NCBI GenBank assembly: GCA_950022655.1
Contig: OX465580.1
Location: 5,317,122 to 5,381,121, forward strand
DNA from: Alentia gelatinosa
Lineage: Eukaryota; Annelida; Polychaeta; Phyllodocida; Polynoidae
Direction: 5' to 3'
Length of the DNA stretch: 64,000 nucleotides
How positions within the stretch are numbered: position 1 is the first letter of the stretch; every line of letters begins with the position of its first letter. This document shows, piece after piece, positions 62,511-64,000 of this stretch. Position numbers and translations under genes: made by a program. The notes beneath the pieces were generated by a model. It was not told the DNA's origin and did no database searches. It saw nothing but the letters and a program-made list of their open reading frames with translations.

Positions 62511-63124
62511 AGCACGTAGTGACATCAAAATCTCTCCACCATTCCTCTCCCTCTCTCTCTGAATCTCCAGTGGGTTGAAGTGTCGACCACTGTGTTTCGC
62601 TCTAGATGTGTGTGGTGTGTGCAGCGACTACTCGAGAAGAAAAACAGTTCATCAATTCTCCTACAAGAAGCGTGCCTCAAACAGCGTCTAGTGTTTGTCA
62701 GGGTCCTGAGCCCACCTCCTGTTTCCATGTCGGTGTTTACTGGAGGCTTTCTGGGCAACTCTAACGGAGAGAGTGGTGTTTATGCAGTGGGACAAGGGAG
62801 AAACAGTGAGGAAAGTATCTGGTATCATTTACATCACAGCACCTATTGTAACTTATATCTACTGTAATATACAAACTTTCTCTATTCTAATTACTAATAC
62901 AATACACTAATATAACTAATACAAACCAGGGAGAGTGGTTTGTATATTGTAGGACAAGGGAGCCACAGTAAGGAAAGTATCTGATATCATTTACATATCA
63001 TATCTAACGTATATCTACTGTAATTTACAAACTTCCTCTATTCTAATTTACATATCTCATTTACATATCTAATCGTTTACTCTAATTTGCATATCTCATC
63101 ATTTAATCTAATCTGGTTTAAAAA
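62511..63124. other. Unannotated DNA with a short duplication
   Basis: GGGACAAGGGAGAAACAGTG AGGAAAGTATCTGGTATCAT at about 62789 is repeated at 62951 (GGACAAGGGAGCCACAGTAA). Repeated CATTTACATATC words follow. The frame at 62580-62867 has no recognised domain. Confidence 0.4.
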
Positions 63125-63265
63125 GTGTCTAAGGTAAACCTGTAGGAACTCTATATGGGCATACCCAGTGCATATGGATATGTTTATAATCCACCTAATA
63201 CAATGTGTCTAAGGTAAACCTATAGGAACTCTTTATGGACATACCCAGTGCATGTGGATATGTTG
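63125..63265. repeat. Two diverged units of the 73-bp family
   Basis: GTGTCTAAGGTAAACCTGTA, GGAACTCTATATGGGCATAC, CCAGTGCATATGGATATG, TCCACCTAATAC; two units. Corresponds block by block to the unit at 40855-41320 (GTGTCC..AAAC..GAGTGT..CATACCC..GCATA..GATAT..CCACCTAATAC). Confidence 0.65.
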
Positions 63266-64000
63266 TAAGCTCCAGGCCGCACAAAACGGTACATACGGAA
63301 AAATATCTTCACATGCGCTCGGATATTACTATGCATGAACTCTTCGGAACATACGGTCGCTTTTATCTTAAACCAGTCATTATCGTGTATGTATTCAATT
63401 TCTTCTCTCAAGGAAATTTGGAGCCAGCCTCAAAACGCTACAGGGAAGATGGCTCCAAGATTAAGAGGAATATAGATTTTTAAAGCATCTGGTATAACTT
63501 CCTAACAAGGTACCTCAATGCTACACACATTATTAGTGTATTAATGATTCCCATAGAGTATATACTACAGACTCTATATGGCCATAATATGCACAATACA
63601 CAAATAACTGAGTAACTCAAAAATAGGAGAAAATATCTAACACAATATAAGTATATCAATTTCCACATACATGTGTACATCTTATCTTTCCACCCAGATG
63701 GAGGTATGAAAAGAGGTCCTCTGGAAGATTCTCTAAGCAGATTTAAAAAAAAACTGGCCTTTAACTTGATCTTTGTGTCTGAAGCAGGCTCTGGTGGACT
63801 ATGCACCACACTTGTATTCCTCTAAACACTGAAACTTTTTATGGTAAATTCAACTGTCAAAAGAGAGACACAGGGATGTCAGTTGAGGCCAGGAAAAGTG
63901 AGTCGAGATATTTTTTCATATGGAATTTGCTGCTTTAGAGAAACATGGAAACATAGAAAACACATCAATGTTGCCATAAAAATAGTCCATGAAAAGGTTC
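63266..64000. other. Unannotated DNA at the window end
   Basis: AT-rich, no supported gene or repeat. Open frames up to 109 codons lack domains. Confidence 0.35.

Noticed and set aside
61884..62562. Three plus-strand frames of 141-211 codons, Ser/Leu/Val/Cys-rich
   Set aside because: Pure simple sequence (TC, CTGT, GT); all three frames are open together.

Overview
This is a window of an invertebrate animal nuclear genome. It has one spliced gene with GT-AG introns, tRNA-derived SINEs, a poly(A)-tailed LINE, many small inverted-repeat elements and an unusually heavy load of minisatellites. The repeat style suggests a lophotrochozoan such as a mollusc, but that is inference only; no marker fixes the taxon.

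The only host gene I can support is on the minus strand, from about 42.3 kb down to 17.9 kb. Nine coding exons (called C1 to C9 here) are all joined in phase 0 and give about 878 residues: a short N-terminus, seven to eight ankyrin repeats (five of them one 33-residue repeat per 99-nt exon), a very basic segment, a low-complexity linker and a large last exon with two coiled-coil blocks. Exon order and sequence match vertebrate ANKRD6 (Diversin), a Wnt and planar-polarity adaptor that works with Dishevelled, Axin and casein kinase I epsilon. C1 is preceded by a strong acceptor, so at least one 5' non-coding exon lies further up; a GC-rich candidate with a good donor is at 50.67-50.89 kb.

The introns and flanks are mostly repeats. 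(i) Minisatellites lie against most coding exons. In four places the repeated unit includes the gene boundary itself: the acceptor and first codons of C7 (23.2-25.3 kb), the last codons and donor of C4 (27.7-28.6 kb), the last codons and donor of C8 (21.0-21.5 kb), and the stop codon of C9 (17.6-17.9 kb). (ii) Foldback elements share a loop motif (GCGAAGCC-like) but have different arms, and are often joined to a second module with TTTATC(C/T)(C/T)ACC ends and a CCATAGRCTTAACAT core. (iii) A tRNA-derived SINE has a central segment of about 93 bp that is tandemly amplified in three places. (iv) There are MITEs with CAGGG(A/G)CCCG termini, pogo-like termini, and a palindrome of about 0.8 kb at 33.2-34.0 kb.

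Layout: 1-17.5 kb is intergenic and rich in MITEs, with a 38-bp minisatellite; 17.9-42.35 kb is the ANKRD6-like gene; 42.4-58 kb is the upstream region with satellites, foldbacks and microsatellites; 58.2-60.3 kb is a 5'-truncated LINE reverse transcriptase; 60.3-64 kb is minisatellite, pyrimidine-rich simple sequence and unannotated DNA. The many other open frames are mostly products of tandem repeats with periods divisible by three, or of low-complexity DNA.
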